Shown: piece after piece, positions 28,901 to 37,367 of the stretch | Layout: each line of letters starts with the position of its first letter | Position numbering within the stretch: position 1 is the stretch's first letter | Source of the DNA: Caldithrix sp. | Lineage (GTDB): Bacteria > KSB1 > UBA2214 > DYKH01 | Direction of reading: 5' to 3' | Assembly (NCBI GenBank): GCA_020722685.1 | Contig: DYKH01000012.1 | Location: 1 to 64,000 of the forward strand | DNA: 64,000 nt | Program-made: the position numbers and the translations under genes | Notes under the pieces: generated by a model | The model's input: the letters and a program-made list of their open reading frames with translations, nothing else | Told to the model about the DNA's origin: nothing | Database searches by the model: none

Positions 28901-29788
28901 CTCCTGGAAAAGGCCAAGATTGAATTGCAATGAATCACTCGCATAAAGGCCGGAGAGCTGAACCTCCGGGGTTCCTCGCACCGGCAAGTCCGGAACGAAG
29001 GCCAACATGTCTTTAAGGTCCAATGGAGAAGCTTGTAGACGAAATTGATAATCCGTACTCCTGCCGAGATACACTGCTATTTCACCGGTGATATGACTGC
29101 TTTTCGTTCGTAGGGAAAGATGGGAAAAATTTACATTTTGGCCGCGGGATGCCAGTTGCAGAGATAGCTCATCGATTCGCAGGTCGGGATCGACGGTGTA
29201 GAATTGCGCTTGGCGCAACTTCACCTTTGTCTCGTCGCCTGTCAAGGTCACCGTAGCCCGAGCCTGAACATCGGCGATTTGTTTCGGTAAGAAATGCAAG
29301 TCCGGTAAATAACTCATGTCCACCTTGCCATGTGCGATCTGCAAATCCTCTATCAGAATGTGCCAGTCCCTTTGCATTTGGGAGTCCGCCGGCGGTCTTT
29401 CCGTTGGCTTGATCAAATCTGTTACGTTCCAGGTGCTATCCATCCTTTGCACCAAGTGCAGGTGCACGGAGTCGGCCAGCAGCTTGCCAATGACCAGCTC
29501 TCTTTTGAATAGGTGCAGCGCGGAAAGACGGATTGTCAACTTTGGCGTAGTGATGACGGTGTCTCCTTGGCTCACCAGCTTTACATCGGCGATTTCAATC
29601 TGCCGGATCAGATTGCCTTGAATCTCACCCAAGTGTAGCTCGCCGTTAAGCGATTTCTTTGCCTCGATCGCAATCCGATCGGTCAGCCAGCGCCTGAAGG
29701 CGCCGGTTTGACTGAAAATCACCAACCCAATCACCAGTAGAAAAATGACTGTTATGAGTGCGCCGAGGAGTTTTATCCATGAAGACAT
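25955..29788 (-). CDS. tamB: TamB/translocation and assembly module protein (DUF490, AsmA-like)
   Basis: This 1,277-residue protein has a single N-terminal membrane helix (about 8-30, LLGALITVIFLLVIGLVIF) and a very long beta-rich periplasmic body, as in the bridge-like TamB/AsmA superfamily. The C-terminal about 350 residues show the DUF490 signature, including the LRLFITGRMLAPNLRFTL and DAISYLVFGRAFDQL segments and a final strand-like end. The start at MSSWIKLL (29788) has GAAGGA five bases upstream. The gene follows an Omp85 gene with a 16-base gap, matching the tamA-tamB pairing. Family role: assisting assembly of outer-membrane proteins and/or moving phospholipids between membranes. Confidence 0.92.
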   Translation of the reverse strand: MSSWIKLLGALITVIFLLVIGLVIFSQTGAFRRWLTDRIAIEAKKSLNGELHLGEIQGNLIRQIEIADVKLVSQGDTVITTPKLTIRLSALHLFKRELVIGKLLADSVHLHLVQRMDSTWNVTDLIKPTERPPADSQMQRDWHILIEDLQIAHGKVDMSYLPDLHFLPKQIADVQARATVTLTGDETKVKLRQAQFYTVDPDLRIDELSLQLASRGQNVNFSHLSLRTKSSHITGEIAVYLGRSTDYQFRLQASPLDLKDMLAFVPDLPVRGTPEVQLSGLYASDSLQFNLGLFQEEQALTTVGTVADLQRMPRFSVEAEIEQLDLSRWLNRSEIKSHINGNIRVKGTGSNLLEAQMGISADLHHLRFAEYSAKEAHLRASYDKGALAGKLSVAASFGAGAVEARLIDVNDSQTFDLEGSLENLNLAPLTQNDTLKSDIDLTFAAKGAGFDPKDMQAEFRLRLLPSDLAGIQADSGVAQLRWSNGRYIFDTLRIFGPTATVNMNGSGDVKVENHLSFDGRLFEPSWLKNRLEADSLKAQGVVSGRIYGKSDSLFVDAEYRLTEIIYDLVAVDSARGALQFFYSPDSMHGRTNTLLKTVSISQVEFDSARVETSTTNIVTDIGLAFSRANLVNGQVNMTYLDEALPRLFIHSADLNLQGQHWRGGTDSMQVLLGEDYYELKNMRLASGTQYIQTEGALRLQGQEGLHLEIGGFDLSLISALLKNPIKISGTLDASAKLGGTADSLIFSGTVSVDSGCVNEFAFKSLNGILDYRHGRSTLELYLDRSEHQGLKIIGNLPMNLSLAAATYTLPTDQPIRITITADSLDLSLLQAFSEQASEIAGNLACNIEVSNTFESPCLSGIVKVTKGTFAVPRYGARYHHIKFTIGADSNSVSLNGFSMRGGEGTLKASGVATLDSGGIQNGMNDIKLKIYADNFLAADGPALNVVLKGEAQLSGDLDTLRYGGSVIVQRSRLNVPALANVAESAVSPSQPMLIMALNRQDASATQEKQLKVAKADHALLENLRGNLKLNIPRNTWLRSPEMNIEISGDLELVKDGPDFELFGSIKTVRGTYDLYGKRFDLQKGNFHFQGGATLDPEIDIEAKHLFRGLEGNKDDLRLFITGRMLAPNLRFTLNGNAIEETDAISYLVFGRAFDQLTQGEKTNLAQQPVALGGSTFSAALASQVLGQISSTLQNRLNLDVIEFQGEQNWRQATFIVGKYITNDLFLSYQRRFNFGRFNEAVPEQVAIEYEITRFLFLQAIKGDEKTSGFDLLWKFEW

Positions 29789-29804
29789 TGCGGTCCTTCT
29801 CAAG

Positions 29805-31703
29805 CTAAAATGCTTGCCCTACACTGACATGAAGCTGCAAAGGGTTGCTCCCCTCAAAGATTGGCAGCGCCACGTCGAAGCGAATGGGCGCGATGGGAGT
29901 CTTGAACCGTAAACCCAAACCGGCTGCATAATGCAGCCTGCTGAGACGATAATCGTAGGCCGATGACCAAACGTTGCCAGCGTCGACAAAGGAAACGCCG
30001 CCTAACCAGGCCAAGATCGGATAGCGGAGTTCTGCGCTCATTTCCAACAAACTGTTGCCGCCGAGGGGACGGTCTTCTGCGCTCTTGGGGCCTAATTGGG
30101 AGCGCGCCCAGCCGCGTACCGAGGCGCTGCCGCCGGCAAAGAAGCGGTCCTCAATGGGGGTGAATTCGCCTCTTTTCCAGGAGGACATGGCACCCATTTT
30201 CAATCGATAGGCCGATACCCAACCCAAACCGATCCTTTGGTAGAATCGCCATTCCATCAGCCACCGTGAGTAATGAAAGTCGCTGTTGAGACCCAGCCCG
30301 GACATCGTCGCCGTCAGTGATCTGTACGAACCGGTGTTGGGGGAGAAAATGGGCAGGGAGCTATCACGCGTCAAACCCAGGGTGACGCTGGATTTGTTAT
30401 ATAGGTGCAGCTCACTGCTGGCCAGCGCTTCCCGGCGCGTTATGCTGGTGACGCTCAATCTGTCTCGTTCCAGCGCATAGTTGAGGTAAACGTAGGAGTA
30501 AGTGGCAAAGTGGCGTTGGTAGGTTACGTTGCCGCCAGCGCGGGTCACGGTGAAGCCGAGTTCGCTCTCTTTGCGATAAAATGGATTGAGCGTGACACTG
30601 GATCTCGGGCTGAGAAAGGCGGGCCGGGTCCACTTGACGTCCACAGTGTACGGCTCCAATCCCGAGTGTTTGGCATAGATGCTGAGGGTGCGGGCCGCGC
30701 CGGTAAATCCTAACAGCCGGAAATCGATGAAAGTGCGAAATTGGTCCTCGCGGCCCCAGCCGACGCCGAGCTTGGTGGAAACAGGGGGCGCCTCTTTGAC
30801 TAGAATTTGCACCGGCAAGGACTGGCTTTGCGATTTATCCAGCAGCATCTTTATAGAAGCGAATTGGAACATGCCCAACTCGTAGACCTGCTGCTGCGAT
30901 TTGGAGACAGCGGCTTGACTGAAAATGTCGCCGGGTCTGAAGGTAACTTGCTTCAGCACCGTCGAGGCGGAAACACGCTCGTTCCCGGTCACTTGCACCT
31001 CGCCGAATTTGTAGCGTATGCCGGTGTTAATCCGGAAGGTCAGGTGCACGAGGTTGGTGGTTGCCTCCACTTGAAGGTGCGGTTGCACTTGAACGTTGGG
31101 GAAACCGGCGTTGTTGTAGACCGTGCCGATCATTTGTACGTCCGCCGTAGCATTCGCATCGCGGAACCGCTCGCCCAAATGGGAGGTTAGCGCCGACTGG
31201 ATGTTGGCGGCAAAAATACCTTCTGCCATGCGTTTATACTCATCGTCCGAAGCTTCGATTTCATGACTTACGCTTGTGACCAGCGCCGGCTTTCCTTCGG
31301 CTACATAAATAGTAAGACTGACGGAGCGATTTTTGTCATCCGCTGCAATGGCCGTAGAGTCGATCTTTGCCTGTGGAAAACCCTCCGTTTGATAGAAGGT
31401 AATGATCTCCTGCAAATCTCTCTGCAGCGTCATCTCACTAAAACGAGGTGGTTTCTGCCAGAACAGCAGTTTTCGTAAGCCACCACGGCTTTGCAAAGAC
31501 ATCCGCTGCAACAGCTCGCTCTTGGAGAAGGCGTGGTTGTTTTTGAAGGCTATGCTTTTGAGCGCCCAGCCTTCTTGCGCTTTGGCCGGATAAGAAAGGA
31601 GAACGGACAACAGCACAAAAAACGACGCCTTTTGGCGTAGGAATGGTGGTGCTCCGCCTCCGCGCAAGGGCAAGATGGAATTGTTTGGGCCACGTTTTGC
31701 CAT
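29805..31703 (-). CDS. tamA: TamA/BamA-type Omp85 outer-membrane protein
   Basis: The product is about 632 residues. A signal peptide (ASFFVLLSVLLSYPAKAQ) precedes about three POTRA domains (about 45-270) and a 16-strand Omp85 barrel (about 290-632). The lid-lock motif appears as ASVRGWARSQ, a VRGW variant of VRGY. The last residue is Phe in VGQAF, the usual outer-membrane barrel end signal. The start is uncertain: I take the ATG at 31703, but it lacks a good ribosome-binding site and the frame is open to 31799. Pairing with the TamB gene 16 bases downstream argues for TamA rather than the essential BamA. Confidence 0.88.
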   Translation of the reverse strand: MAKRGPNNSILPLRGGGAPPFLRQKASFFVLLSVLLSYPAKAQEGWALKSIAFKNNHAFSKSELLQRMSLQSRGGLRKLLFWQKPPRFSEMTLQRDLQEIITFYQTEGFPQAKIDSTAIAADDKNRSVSLTIYVAEGKPALVTSVSHEIEASDDEYKRMAEGIFAANIQSALTSHLGERFRDANATADVQMIGTVYNNAGFPNVQVQPHLQVEATTNLVHLTFRINTGIRYKFGEVQVTGNERVSASTVLKQVTFRPGDIFSQAAVSKSQQQVYELGMFQFASIKMLLDKSQSQSLPVQILVKEAPPVSTKLGVGWGREDQFRTFIDFRLLGFTGAARTLSIYAKHSGLEPYTVDVKWTRPAFLSPRSSVTLNPFYRKESELGFTVTRAGGNVTYQRHFATYSYVYLNYALERDRLSVTSITRREALASSELHLYNKSSVTLGLTRDSSLPIFSPNTGSYRSLTATMSGLGLNSDFHYSRWLMEWRFYQRIGLGWVSAYRLKMGAMSSWKRGEFTPIEDRFFAGGSASVRGWARSQLGPKSAEDRPLGGNSLLEMSAELRYPILAWLGGVSFVDAGNVWSSAYDYRLSRLHYAAGLGLRFKTPIAPIRFDVALPIFEGSNPLQLHVSVGQAF

Positions 31704-31777
31704 TTTGATATTAGAAAAGCCGGTCAAGGAGAATAGCAGCTTTCTTCGTTGTTTCGCGTTGCATGCCGGGAGCGGGC

Positions 31778-32095
31778 TTACCGCTTCAACAGCAGCCAAA
31801 GGACGGCTAATAGACTGGCCAGGCTAAGAAGCACCATCAATAGATCCGGCATTAGCTTGAAGTGTTTGAGGAGAGTCATCAAGAACCTTCCTCCTAAAAG
31901 CAGGGAAACGATCAGCGCGGTGACTGCTGACCAGCTATACCCGCGCGAAATGCCGTAAGCACAAATGAGCAACAGAATGCCAGAAAAGGAACCGGTCATC
32001 AATGAAACGACGCTTTTGGCCTTAAGGAAGCCAATCACTCCCCCGGTCACAGTGAACAGGCCATACAGTCCGACGATCAAGCTGGTCACGCTCAT
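31778..32095 (-). CDS. TMEM14/UPF0136-like small membrane protein
   Basis: This 105-residue protein consists of four hydrophobic helices with Gly-rich ends (GLYGLFTVTGGVIGFLKA, GILLLICAYGIS, ALIVSLLLGGRF, LLMVLLSLASLLAV). This is the pattern of the TMEM14 family, whose bacterial members have no settled function. The start at 32095 has GGAG nine bases upstream; an ATG at 32104 would overlap that site. It lies 74 bases before the Omp85 gene on the same strand. Confidence 0.75.
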   Translation of the reverse strand: MSVTSLIVGLYGLFTVTGGVIGFLKAKSVVSLMTGSFSGILLLICAYGISRGYSWSAVTALIVSLLLGGRFLMTLLKHFKLMPDLLMVLLSLASLLAVLWLLLKR

Positions 32096-32640
32096 CGAAA
32101 TCATCTCCTATACAAAGTTCAAGCAGCGTATTCGCGAATTGTCCTGATGAGGCCGCAGGCGACTTCCCGCGGCCGTAAGAAAAAAAGTCCGATCGATTGC
32201 TCCTTAGCAGCTCAGCTCATCGCCCTACGAGAGTCGAAGGCTTGTACGCAATTTTTATGGAAATTGTTCATCGCGGTTGTTATGTCGCCCGGCTACCCAA
32301 TAACATCCGGCATTTCGTTGAATCATCCAAGTTTTTAAGTGCCCCGCTGAAGTTGTAATGGCACCTCAATTGACGGAACCGTCTGTGGGGCACTGACTTT
32401 ATAATGCCCGACAGGAATCTGACCCTGATATAGATCAAGACCGTTTCGGCGTTCGTCTCGTGCCTGCTGATGTCCAGCAGGAATTATCAAAAAAAGCATA
32501 GGAAATTAGTAAACATCTTTTATATTTTTAAGTGACTGCGATCGATAGGACTGTACGAAAAAATGCAACTCATAAGGTAATATTTCCGCTCTATACATAT
32601 AATCTAACCGAGAGGCGAGAACATTGAAGAAGGAGCTTAC
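32096..32640. other. gene-free interval with hairpins
   Basis: This 545-base divergent intergenic region has no supported gene. It holds AGTGCCCC (32338-32345) and its perfect complement GGGGCACT (32387-32394), which could close a 41-base loop. It also holds a perfect CCTGCTG/CAGCAGG hairpin at 32463-32481. A TATAAT at 32598-32603 lies about 40 bases before the acyl-CoA synthetase gene but has only a weak -35 partner (AGGTAA at 32575). Confidence 0.4.
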
Positions 32641-34335
32641 ATGATTGTCGAATTGGAAAAGTTGACTATTCCCGCTCTCATGGAGCGAAGCTTTCGTTTG
32701 CATGGCAATCTGTTATCAATCGGATCCGTAGGCGACGTGCCCATTACCTATCAGCAATTACAGTCCAAAGTCCGCGACGTTGTGGCCAGGCTGCAGGCCA
32801 GAAGTATCAAGAAAGGCGACAAGGTCGCCATCCTTGGGGAAAATTGTCCCAACTGGGTGATTTCTTATCTGGCGATCAGCTACCTGGGTGCAGTCGCGGT
32901 TCCCATTATGCCGGGCTTTACTGACACGGATACGCGCCACATTATTCGCCATTCCGAATCGGTCGCCGCCGTGGTGGCGCAGAAGCTCCGCAGCAAAATC
33001 GAGGGTCTGGAAAACTCGCCGCTGCACTCGATTTTTGCGATGGAAGACTTTAGCCTCGATGACTCATCACGGCTGCATACCTCGATTTTGGAAAAGACGA
33101 TCAAGCTTTTCCGGAAAGAAGAAAAGCAATCCACCAGCGGGAGCGTCCCATCGATCTCCCCTGAGGCCGACGATCTGGCCGCTATCATATACACTTCCGG
33201 CACGACCGGCCTGTCCAAGGGAGTCATGCTCTCGCACGGCAATATCGTTTCCGACGTGGTCAATAGCATCGAGCGTTTTCCCATCGATTCCAAAGATCGT
33301 TTTCTCTCAATTTTGCCCCTTTCACACACCTTTGAAGCCACCGGCGGCATGCTCTGCCCTTTAGCTGTCGGTGTAACCATTTTTTATCTAAAAGGCATGC
33401 CGACGCCGCAGAAGCTCCTCTCCGCCATGGAAGCCATTCACCCGACCGGGCTTTTGACGGTGCCGCTGGTCATCGACAAAATTTTTCGCAAGCGCATTCT
33501 GCCGCAAATTCAAGGCAAGAAAATCACCAACACCCTCTACAAAGTCGCCTGGTTCCGCCGGCAGCTCCACAAGATTGCCGGCAAAAAGCTCATTCGCTCC
33601 TTTGGCGGCAGGCTGCGTTTTCTCATGTTTGGCGGCGCCAGCCTGAATCAGGACGTGGAGACTTTCCTGCGCGATGCTAAGATCAGCTATTCCACCGGCT
33701 ACGGGATGACTGAGACGTCGCCGATCATGACCATCAACCCGTTTGGCAAAGTGAAAATGGGCTCGTGCGGCCAGCCCATTCCCGGCATTGAGCTGAAAAT
33801 CCATGAGCCCGATCAAGAGACGGGAATCGGGGAAATCATCGTGCGCGGCCCCATCGTTATGCAAGGGTATTACAAAAACACCGAGGCCACGAACGCCAGC
33901 TTCTTGGACGGCAAATGGCTAAGGACGGGCGACCTGGGCTATATTGACGAGGAAGGCTATTTGTATATTAAGGGACGGTTGAAAAACGTCATCGTCGGCC
34001 CATCCGGTGAGAACATTTATCCGGAGATTATCGAGCAGCAGCTTTTGCACTCCAACTACCTTCAGGAAGTGATAGTCTACGAAGACAAGGGGAAACTGGT
34101 CGCCAAGGCGTACTTGGATCTGGATGTTCTGGATCAGGAATTCGAGATCAACAAAATGGGTGGGGCCGATGCGGAAAAGCTCATCCGTGATCTGCTGGAA
34201 ACGGTGCGGCAAGAGACCAATCAGCGGCTTCCCAGTTTTTCGCACATCCACAGAATCATCAATTATCCCGAGCCCTTTGAAAAAACACCTACCAACAAAG
34301 TCAAGCGCTATCTGTACGTCCCCGATGCTCAATAA
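32641..34335 (+). CDS. AMP-dependent long-chain acyl-CoA synthetase, short form
   Basis: This 564-residue adenylate-forming enzyme activates fatty acids as CoA thioesters. AAGGAG lies five bases before the ATG. Motifs: YTSGTTGLSKG (near 185), GYGMTETSP (near 357), RTGDLGYIDEEG (near 422), KNVIVGPSGENIYPE (near 450) and a C-terminal EKTPTNKVKRY with the expected catalytic lysine region. The IYPE block and overall length resemble the bacterial FadD/long-chain group, different from the 637-residue enzyme at 7140. It is monocistronic and converges on the vWA gene cluster. Confidence 0.92.
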   Translation: MIVELEKLTIPALMERSFRLHGNLLSIGSVGDVPITYQQLQSKVRDVVARLQARSIKKGDKVAILGENCPNWVISYLAISYLGAVAVPIMPGFTDTDTRHIIRHSESVAAVVAQKLRSKIEGLENSPLHSIFAMEDFSLDDSSRLHTSILEKTIKLFRKEEKQSTSGSVPSISPEADDLAAIIYTSGTTGLSKGVMLSHGNIVSDVVNSIERFPIDSKDRFLSILPLSHTFEATGGMLCPLAVGVTIFYLKGMPTPQKLLSAMEAIHPTGLLTVPLVIDKIFRKRILPQIQGKKITNTLYKVAWFRRQLHKIAGKKLIRSFGGRLRFLMFGGASLNQDVETFLRDAKISYSTGYGMTETSPIMTINPFGKVKMGSCGQPIPGIELKIHEPDQETGIGEIIVRGPIVMQGYYKNTEATNASFLDGKWLRTGDLGYIDEEGYLYIKGRLKNVIVGPSGENIYPEIIEQQLLHSNYLQEVIVYEDKGKLVAKAYLDLDVLDQEFEINKMGGADAEKLIRDLLETVRQETNQRLPSFSHIHRIINYPEPFEKTPTNKVKRYLYVPDAQ

Positions 34336-34377
34336 TCGGTTGTCGAATCCCGGCTTTCCTAACCCCCGGGATTCGTC

Positions 34378-34983
34378 TTATATTCTTCCACCTCTCCTAA
34401 ACGAAAGCATCACGTTGCCTGAATCCAATCGTCCGGACTGGCAAATAAAGGTGAGGATGATTTTGTACCTTGTATCGAAGTCTTTTAGCGATGCGAGGCG
34501 CATGGGAACGAAGACCTTGACGTTCAACTCCACAGGGAAATAGCTCCAAAATGGAATTTCCATGCCGCAGCCTCTATCCTGATTGCTGACGCGAAGCTCA
34601 AGGGTGACGGTTTTGCCTTTGAATCGCTCGGGATATTTGGCGAATTCTTCGATTTTCGTCAAGCCGGAACCGCTTTTTGCTTTCTTTGTATAGAAAATAA
34701 TCGCGCCAATGCCCAAGGCTGACAAGACAGCCCAAAGCCACCACCATGATCTTTCTTGGGTAAAGTCGAAAGTAAGGGTGGTGCAGCTTTGTGGCGGCAG
34801 GATTTGCTTGGCAATGCTCAAACTTTTGCTTTTATCGCCCAGCCGGATGGTGCAAGTGAAGTCATAGGTTCCTTGACGCAACAGGATTGTTTCAAAATCT
34901 GTGCTGAACTCGCGGTCCGGCACAACATGTCGTTTGTCGAGGTCTGTGAACGACAGCCATGTCTGTCGCGAAGCTTTTTCCGG
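34378..34983 (-). pseudogene. C-terminal continuation of the vWA protein after an in-frame TGA
   Basis: This stretch continues the reading frame of the von Willebrand gene beyond its TGA (34984-34986). Twenty-one sense codons (PEKASRQTWLSFTDL...) join the stop to a possible GTG restart at 34923, which would give a 181-residue protein. The residues next to the stop read as normal beta-domain sequence, so one ancestral protein of about 535 residues is likely. The downstream part has a beta domain, one membrane helix (about 60 residues after the GTG: WWWLWAVLSALGIGAIIFY), then a charged cytoplasmic-looking region with a second beta-rich domain. No ribosome-binding site precedes the GTG, which speaks against independent expression. 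It could be a nonsense mutation, a sequencing error or read-through. Confidence 0.6.
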
Positions 34984-35985
34984 TCAGACGATTTTCGCCT
35001 TGATGACGGCAAACTGGTCCAGTTGGATGATCGTTTGTTGGCCGCTGACGATGCGCACGCTATCGATGGTCACTCTCTCTGGGCAATACGGATCATAGTC
35101 GTCATTCACGCGCATGGAAAAGTTGCGGATTTCATACCGGCCCGGAGGTAGAGCGACGGCCAATGCAGTGGTGGCGTTCTTATAAAGGTACTGATTGTCT
35201 GCATTGAACAGTCTGCCGTAGATGTACCCGGTGTCGCCGCGAATGCCGGCAAAAGCCAGACGAACGTAGCCTGGTTTGACGCTTAGCTCCAGGGCCTCGT
35301 GCAACACTCTCTTGAGCTGCTGGGGATTCTGTGCGGAAAAATAACTACCGCCGGTGTTTTGCGGAATGCACATGAGAATTTCTCTATCGGCGTCGCCAAC
35401 GTCAAATCCAACGACGTGGATGACCACAGACAGGTTCGATTTGCGCAGGCTGTCCGCAACGGCGCACGGATCGCCGCCGCAGGTTTCGATGCCGTCGGTT
35501 ACACAGATGATCACGTTGCGTCCTTTCACGCCAAAATCATTTCGAGCTTGCTCGAGTGAATAAGCCAACGGCGTGTAGCCGCGCGGGCGCAAGGGCTGCA
35601 GCGCCTGGGAGAAGGCGCCGCCATCCACAAAGTCGAGAGGAATCTCTAACCGTGAGTCCAAGCAATTGTGGTCCTCTCTTGGCGACATGTGCCCGTAAAC
35701 CCGTAAGCCGAGGCGCACCCCGGGCGGGAGCGCATACAGAATGCTTTCAATGGCCTCCTTGGCGATGTCGATTTTACGCCTGCCTTCGATCATCTCCGCC
35801 ATGCTGCCGGAGGCGTCCAAAAGGATCATCACGTTTGTTGTGTCGGCGCAAGAGTCGGACGGGATTTGCCAAAGGACGGACAGGAGTAGCCAAGCCAGGG
35901 GAAAGCTGAGCCTGTGCGCCGAAAGAATTGAGGCGCCGGGGTTCTCGCATTTTGGGGAAAACAAATTCTTGCTAAGAAATCTCAT
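34984..35985 (-). CDS. secreted von Willebrand factor A domain protein, truncated by TGA
   Basis: The product is 333 residues. The start at MRFLSKNLF (35985) has GAGAGG nine bases upstream. A long basic N-region leads to a signal-like helix (LAWLLLSVLWQIPSDSCA). The vWA domain (about 50-230) has an intact metal-dependent adhesion site: DASGSM, the threonine of RGYTPLAYSL, and CVTDGIETCGGD. It also holds cysteine pairs (ETCGGDPC) that may form disulfides. A beta domain (about 240-333) follows and is cut off by TGA at 34984-34986, with the frame continuing beyond. Uncut, the protein would have a membrane helix after the stop, so termination here would release a soluble form. It is the last gene of a leftward series of surface genes. 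Confidence 0.82.
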   Translation of the reverse strand: MRFLSKNLFSPKCENPGASILSAHRLSFPLAWLLLSVLWQIPSDSCADTTNVMILLDASGSMAEMIEGRRKIDIAKEAIESILYALPPGVRLGLRVYGHMSPREDHNCLDSRLEIPLDFVDGGAFSQALQPLRPRGYTPLAYSLEQARNDFGVKGRNVIICVTDGIETCGGDPCAVADSLRKSNLSVVIHVVGFDVGDADREILMCIPQNTGGSYFSAQNPQQLKRVLHEALELSVKPGYVRLAFAGIRGDTGYIYGRLFNADNQYLYKNATTALAVALPPGRYEIRNFSMRVNDDYDPYCPERVTIDSVRIVSGQQTIIQLDQFAVIKAKIV

Positions 35986-36074
35986 AGTCTTTTTCCTCTC
36001 CACCAGCCCTTTCGTGCATCGCACTCCTTTTCTACCCTTCCCATATCAATATCGTCATGTCAACCGATATTCTT

Positions 36075-37298
36075 TCATTTTTTTCTGCCATAATCCGGAA
36101 TTTTCAGAAGAGTGCCGCCTTCCAAAGCCGAACGGTGGGCGTAGAAGCCGGGAATGGTATAAGCCAGCGCCTCATAAACGTCTACCTCGGCTTGGCGCCT
36201 CTCCAATACCGCCATGACGAACTCGTGGGTGATGAAGGCGTGCGACCCGCCGTGTCCAGTATCATGCCGCAGAGGCTCCGGCAACCGCTCGTAATGATTC
36301 GGCTGCTCGTAGGGCTGCATCTTGATTTTGGCCTCTGCATATTGGTTCTTAATCTCTGTGCCCAATTCGCGTTTCGCAGTAATCCCGGGTGTGCCGTCCG
36401 GGCGGGGCATATAGTAGGACATTTCCGTCCCCAAGAACTGGCCGCGCTCGCAGCCGGCAGTCGCTACCTTCCAATTCACCGAAACCTGTGCGGAGTGACC
36501 GCCCGAGGTCTTGAACATCGCGGTCTCGCTCCAAAAGGGATTTCCATACAGGTTCGTGCGCAGGACTTCGTGATCATCGCCCCAGCCGCTGGCGACAACC
36601 TCGGTGAGTCTTTCCCCAGTCACGGGGATGATCATGCCGGTGCAATGGGTGGGATAATGCATGGGTGGGAATCCGTGCCGCCAAGTGGGCATGCCGTTTT
36701 CGTCGAACATGAGTGAGATCAATCCATCATGATGATACTCTGCTTGGGAGAAAAAAATCTCCCCAAACTGTTTTTCCTTCGCCCACTGACGACAGGAGAT
36801 GATCTCGCGGCGATAGTAACTGGTTTCTGCCATCATGTAGATCATGCCGGTTCTTTTCGCACAATCTAAAAGCTCTACGCATTCCTCCTCATTGCACCCG
36901 GCGGGCACGGCACTGATGACATGCTTTCCAGCTTTCATCGCTTCCACACTCATGTATACATGTAAGGGCGCGGGCGTAAAGACGCCGACGGCATCGACGT
37001 TCTTGTCCTTGATCAGGTCGTTAAAGCTCTTGTAGGCGATATCACACTGGTAGGTCTGCATCAGTTTCTCCAGACGGTCCTGGCGCAAATCGCAAACCGC
37101 GGTAACCTTACAGTGCGGATGCTCATGCCATTGAAAGCTGGCGCCGAATCGACCGCCGACGATGCCGATGCGAACCAGTCGCTGGGATTTTGGGTAGACC
37201 TCTTTCTCCTGTCCAAGAAGGCGAGGCGTTGCGCCAAGGGCGACAGCGCCGGTGATGAGATTCGACATAAAGCGTCGACGAGTAGGGTGATTGTTCAT
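36075..37298 (-). CDS. Tat-exported Gfo/Idh/MocA family oxidoreductase
   Basis: This 407-residue NAD(P)-dependent oxidoreductase belongs to the sugar dehydrogenase superfamily. The start at 37298 has GGAGG six bases upstream. The N-terminus TRRRFMSNLITGAVALGA is a twin-arginine signal, implying folded export with cofactor. The Rossmann motif GIVGGRFGASF lies near residue 55. In place of the usual EKP loop after GKHV, the sequence reads SAVPAG, so the classical lysine is missing. Such exported members are common in polysaccharide-degrading clusters, acting as glycosidases or dehydrogenases on sugars. It lies 69 bases after the secreted glycosidase-like gene, separated by a palindrome. The substrate is unknown. 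Confidence 0.85.
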   Translation of the reverse strand: MNNHPTRRRFMSNLITGAVALGATPRLLGQEKEVYPKSQRLVRIGIVGGRFGASFQWHEHPHCKVTAVCDLRQDRLEKLMQTYQCDIAYKSFNDLIKDKNVDAVGVFTPAPLHVYMSVEAMKAGKHVISAVPAGCNEEECVELLDCAKRTGMIYMMAETSYYRREIISCRQWAKEKQFGEIFFSQAEYHHDGLISLMFDENGMPTWRHGFPPMHYPTHCTGMIIPVTGERLTEVVASGWGDDHEVLRTNLYGNPFWSETAMFKTSGGHSAQVSVNWKVATAGCERGQFLGTEMSYYMPRPDGTPGITAKRELGTEIKNQYAEAKIKMQPYEQPNHYERLPEPLRHDTGHGGSHAFITHEFVMAVLERRQAEVDVYEALAYTIPGFYAHRSALEGGTLLKIPDYGRKK

Positions 37299-37332
37299 CG
37301 TTTGCCTCCGAAAATATCTGTGAAGTAACTCT

Positions 37333-37353
37333 GACAGGGTTTGGAACCCTGTC
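37333..37353. repeat. GACAGGGTT/AACCCTGTC hairpin
   Basis: A perfect 9-bp stem with a 3-base loop lies in the 69-base gap between the glycosidase-like gene and the oxidoreductase gene. There is no T-run; it is a typical intergenic palindromic unit inside an apparent operon. Confidence 0.6.
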
Positions 37354-37367
37354 AAGGTTGAGAGCCA

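Noticed and set aside
32370..32405. TTGACG with TATAAT before the second acyl-CoA synthetase
   Set aside because: The spacer is 24 bases, far from the usual 17.
34951..34986. Selenocysteine at the in-frame TGA of the vWA gene
   Set aside because: The downstream hairpin loop lacks the expected early G, the site is not a redox motif, and no selenocysteine machinery is in the window.
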